NCBI GenBank assembly: GCA_900553265.1 | Contig: USDD01000123.1 | Coordinates: forward strand, 1 to 6,122 | Reading direction: 5' to 3' | DNA: 6,122 nucleotides | DNA from: an uncultured Eubacteriales bacterium | Lineage (GTDB): Bacteria > Bacillota > Clostridia > Christensenellales > Aristaeellaceae | Shown: positions 5,140 through 6,122 of the stretch, piece after piece | Layout: every line of letters starts with the position of its first letter | Position numbering within the stretch: position 1 is the first letter of the stretch | Program-made: the position numbers and the translations under genes | The notes under the pieces: model-generated | What the model was told of the DNA's origin: nothing | The model's database searches: none | What the model saw: only the letters and a program-made list of their open reading frames with translations

Positions 5140-6059
5140 TGCTGCACCTCCTTGCGGCGGCTGGCCTGAAGCTGGATAATGCTGATGGCCGCCACCACCA
5201 CGAAGAAGATCACGGCCTTGGCCTGACCCACGCCGCGGTTTCCGCCGCCGTTGCTGCTGAAAGCGTTGACGATGTTCAGCGCCAGCATTTCTGTTGTCTT
5301 GATGGTTTCGCCGTTGCCCAGCTGCTGGAAGGGCCGGCCGGCGGTAAGCGCGAGGTTCTGGTCAAACAGCTTGAAGCCGTTGGTCAGGCTCAGGAACATA
5401 CAGATCGTGATGGAGGGCATCACATTGGGGATGGTCACCCGCCGCAGCGTCTGCCAGCGGTTGGCGCCGTCGATGCGGGCGGCCTCCAGCATATCCTCCG
5501 GCACCGCCTGCAGACCGGCGATGTAAATAATCATCATATAGCCGATCTGCTGCCAGCACACCAGAATCACCAGCCCCCAGAAGCCGTATTTCGTCTCCAG
5601 CACCACGGAAGTATTGTACTTGATGAGGATTCCGTCAAAGATCATGGACCAGATATAGCCCAGCACAATCCCGCCGATCAGGTTCGGCAGGAAGAACACC
5701 GTGCGGAACACATTGGTTCCCTTGAACTTCTGGGTCAGGGCATAGGCAATGGCAAACGCGAACAGATTGATCAAAATCAGGCTCACCAGCGCAAACAGCA
5801 TCGTATACCAGAATGCGTGCATATAGCCGGGATCCTGAAAGGCCTTCCGGTAGTTGTCCAGTCCCGTCCACTCCCACTGGCTGGTAATGCGGAAGTTGCA
5901 GAAGGACAGAAACAGTCCCTTGGCAAAGGGATACAGGAAGCCGATGCAGAAGGCGGCGAAGGTGGGCAGCAAAAACAGCCACGCCATGCGCTGAATGGGG
6001 CGGCGGATCAGCCGGGAATTCAGCGCAGCCTCATCCCGGCGGCGTTTCGGAATTTTCAT
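5136..6059 (-). CDS. Sugar ABC transporter permease, MalF/CUT1 type
   Basis: This 307-residue protein is the MalF-like partner permease. After a strongly basic N-terminus (MKIPKRRRDE) the first membrane helix spans about 26-50. The segment WTGLDNYRKAFQDP (64-77), typical of CUT1 permeases, faces outside. The helix beginning FRTVFFLPNLIGG (118-130) is conserved. The EAA loop is EAARIDGANRWQTLRRVTIPNVMP (192-215), followed by a conserved LTNGFKLFDQNLALTAGRP stretch. It lacks the long extra periplasmic loop of the 514-residue enteric MalF and has the compact Gram-positive form. ATG at 6059 has AGGAGAG (6073-6067) seven bases upstream. The gene overlaps its partner by 4 bases. A binding-protein gene would normally lie upstream, outside the window. 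No ATPase gene is present, so a shared MsmK/MalK-type ATPase elsewhere is probable. Confidence 0.94.
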   Translation of the reverse strand: MKIPKRRRDEAALNSRLIRRPIQRMAWLFLLPTFAAFCIGFLYPFAKGLFLSFCNFRITSQWEWTGLDNYRKAFQDPGYMHAFWYTMLFALVSLILINLFAFAIAYALTQKFKGTNVFRTVFFLPNLIGGIVLGYIWSMIFDGILIKYNTSVVLETKYGFWGLVILVCWQQIGYMMIIYIAGLQAVPEDMLEAARIDGANRWQTLRRVTIPNVMPSITICMFLSLTNGFKLFDQNLALTAGRPFQQLGNGETIKTTEMLALNIVNAFSSNGGGNRGVGQAKAVIFFVVVAAISIIQLQASRRKEVQQ

Positions 6060-6087
6060 GACGCCTCTCTCCTATTTCTATATAGTT

Positions 6088-6104
6088 TCCGGGCAGCGCC
6101 CGGA
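6088..6104 (-). other. Hairpin in the leader before the malF-like gene
   Basis: TCCGGGC (6104-6098 on the minus strand) pairs perfectly with GCCCGGA (6094-6088) around a three-base loop. A second copy of CCGGGC at 6116-6111 could pair with the same GCCCGG (6094-6089), giving two mutually exclusive stems. No T-run follows (GGAAACTATATAG), so this is unlikely to be a classic terminator. In binding-protein-dependent transporter operons a hairpin at this place often protects the mRNA of the upstream binding-protein gene and lowers permease expression. That role is inferred, since the upstream gene is not in view. Confidence 0.55.
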
Positions 6105-6122
6105 GCTCTTGCCCGGTGCCAA

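Noticed and set aside
4165..5169. A 334-codon plus-strand open frame rich in His, Gln and Asp opposite the malG-like gene
   Set aside because: The unusual composition is what the complement of a hydrophobic membrane-protein gene produces. There is no start signal or domain.
1..6122. CRISPR array, insertion sequence, phage, toxin-antitoxin or defence genes
   Set aside because: No regularly spaced direct repeats, transposase-like product, terminal inverted repeats of mobile elements or defence-type domains are visible. All protein genes are accounted for by core or sugar-uptake functions.

Overview
The window looks like chromosomal sequence from a high-GC, Gram-positive anaerobe. A Clostridia member, perhaps in the Oscillospiraceae/Ruminococcaceae area, fits best. 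This rests on strong AGGAGG-type Shine-Dalgarno sites, a YerC/YecD-type TrpR-related regulator, a redox chaperone Hsp33, and MalF/MalG-type sugar permeases without the large extra MalF loop of enteric bacteria. The taxon is inferred from gene content and style, not from a database match. Every real gene lies on the minus strand, so the window reads from right to left.

Right part (6122 to 2661), carbohydrate uptake and use: a hairpin leader precedes a malF-like permease gene. This overlaps a malG-like permease gene by 4 bases, and after 49 bases comes malQ (4-alpha-glucanotransferase, GH77). A strong 15-bp terminator hairpin closes the unit. Permease subunits followed by a glucan-remodelling enzyme point to maltodextrin import. 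The substrate-binding protein is probably just outside the right edge. No ATPase gene is visible.

Middle (2621 to 532), housekeeping and stress cluster: a clear sigma-A-type promoter drives a 110-residue YerC/TrpR-like protein. It overlaps a class I SAM-dependent methyltransferase gene by 14 bases. hslO (Hsp33) follows after 15 bases, with its Shine-Dalgarno site touching the methyltransferase stop codon. A perfect 11-bp hairpin then separates hslO from crcB, a single fluoride channel (Fluc) gene, and may act as a partial terminator.

Left end (130 to 1): a perfect-consensus promoter (TTGACA, 17 bases, TATAAT) with an A-tract upstream drives a tRNA-Val(UAC) gene cut by the window edge. A perfect 8-bp inverted repeat lies between the -10 box and the tRNA.

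I found no CRISPR array, insertion sequence, phage gene, toxin-antitoxin pair or evident new defence system. The region is ordinary core genome with several well-formed regulatory elements, and those are the most useful things to follow up.
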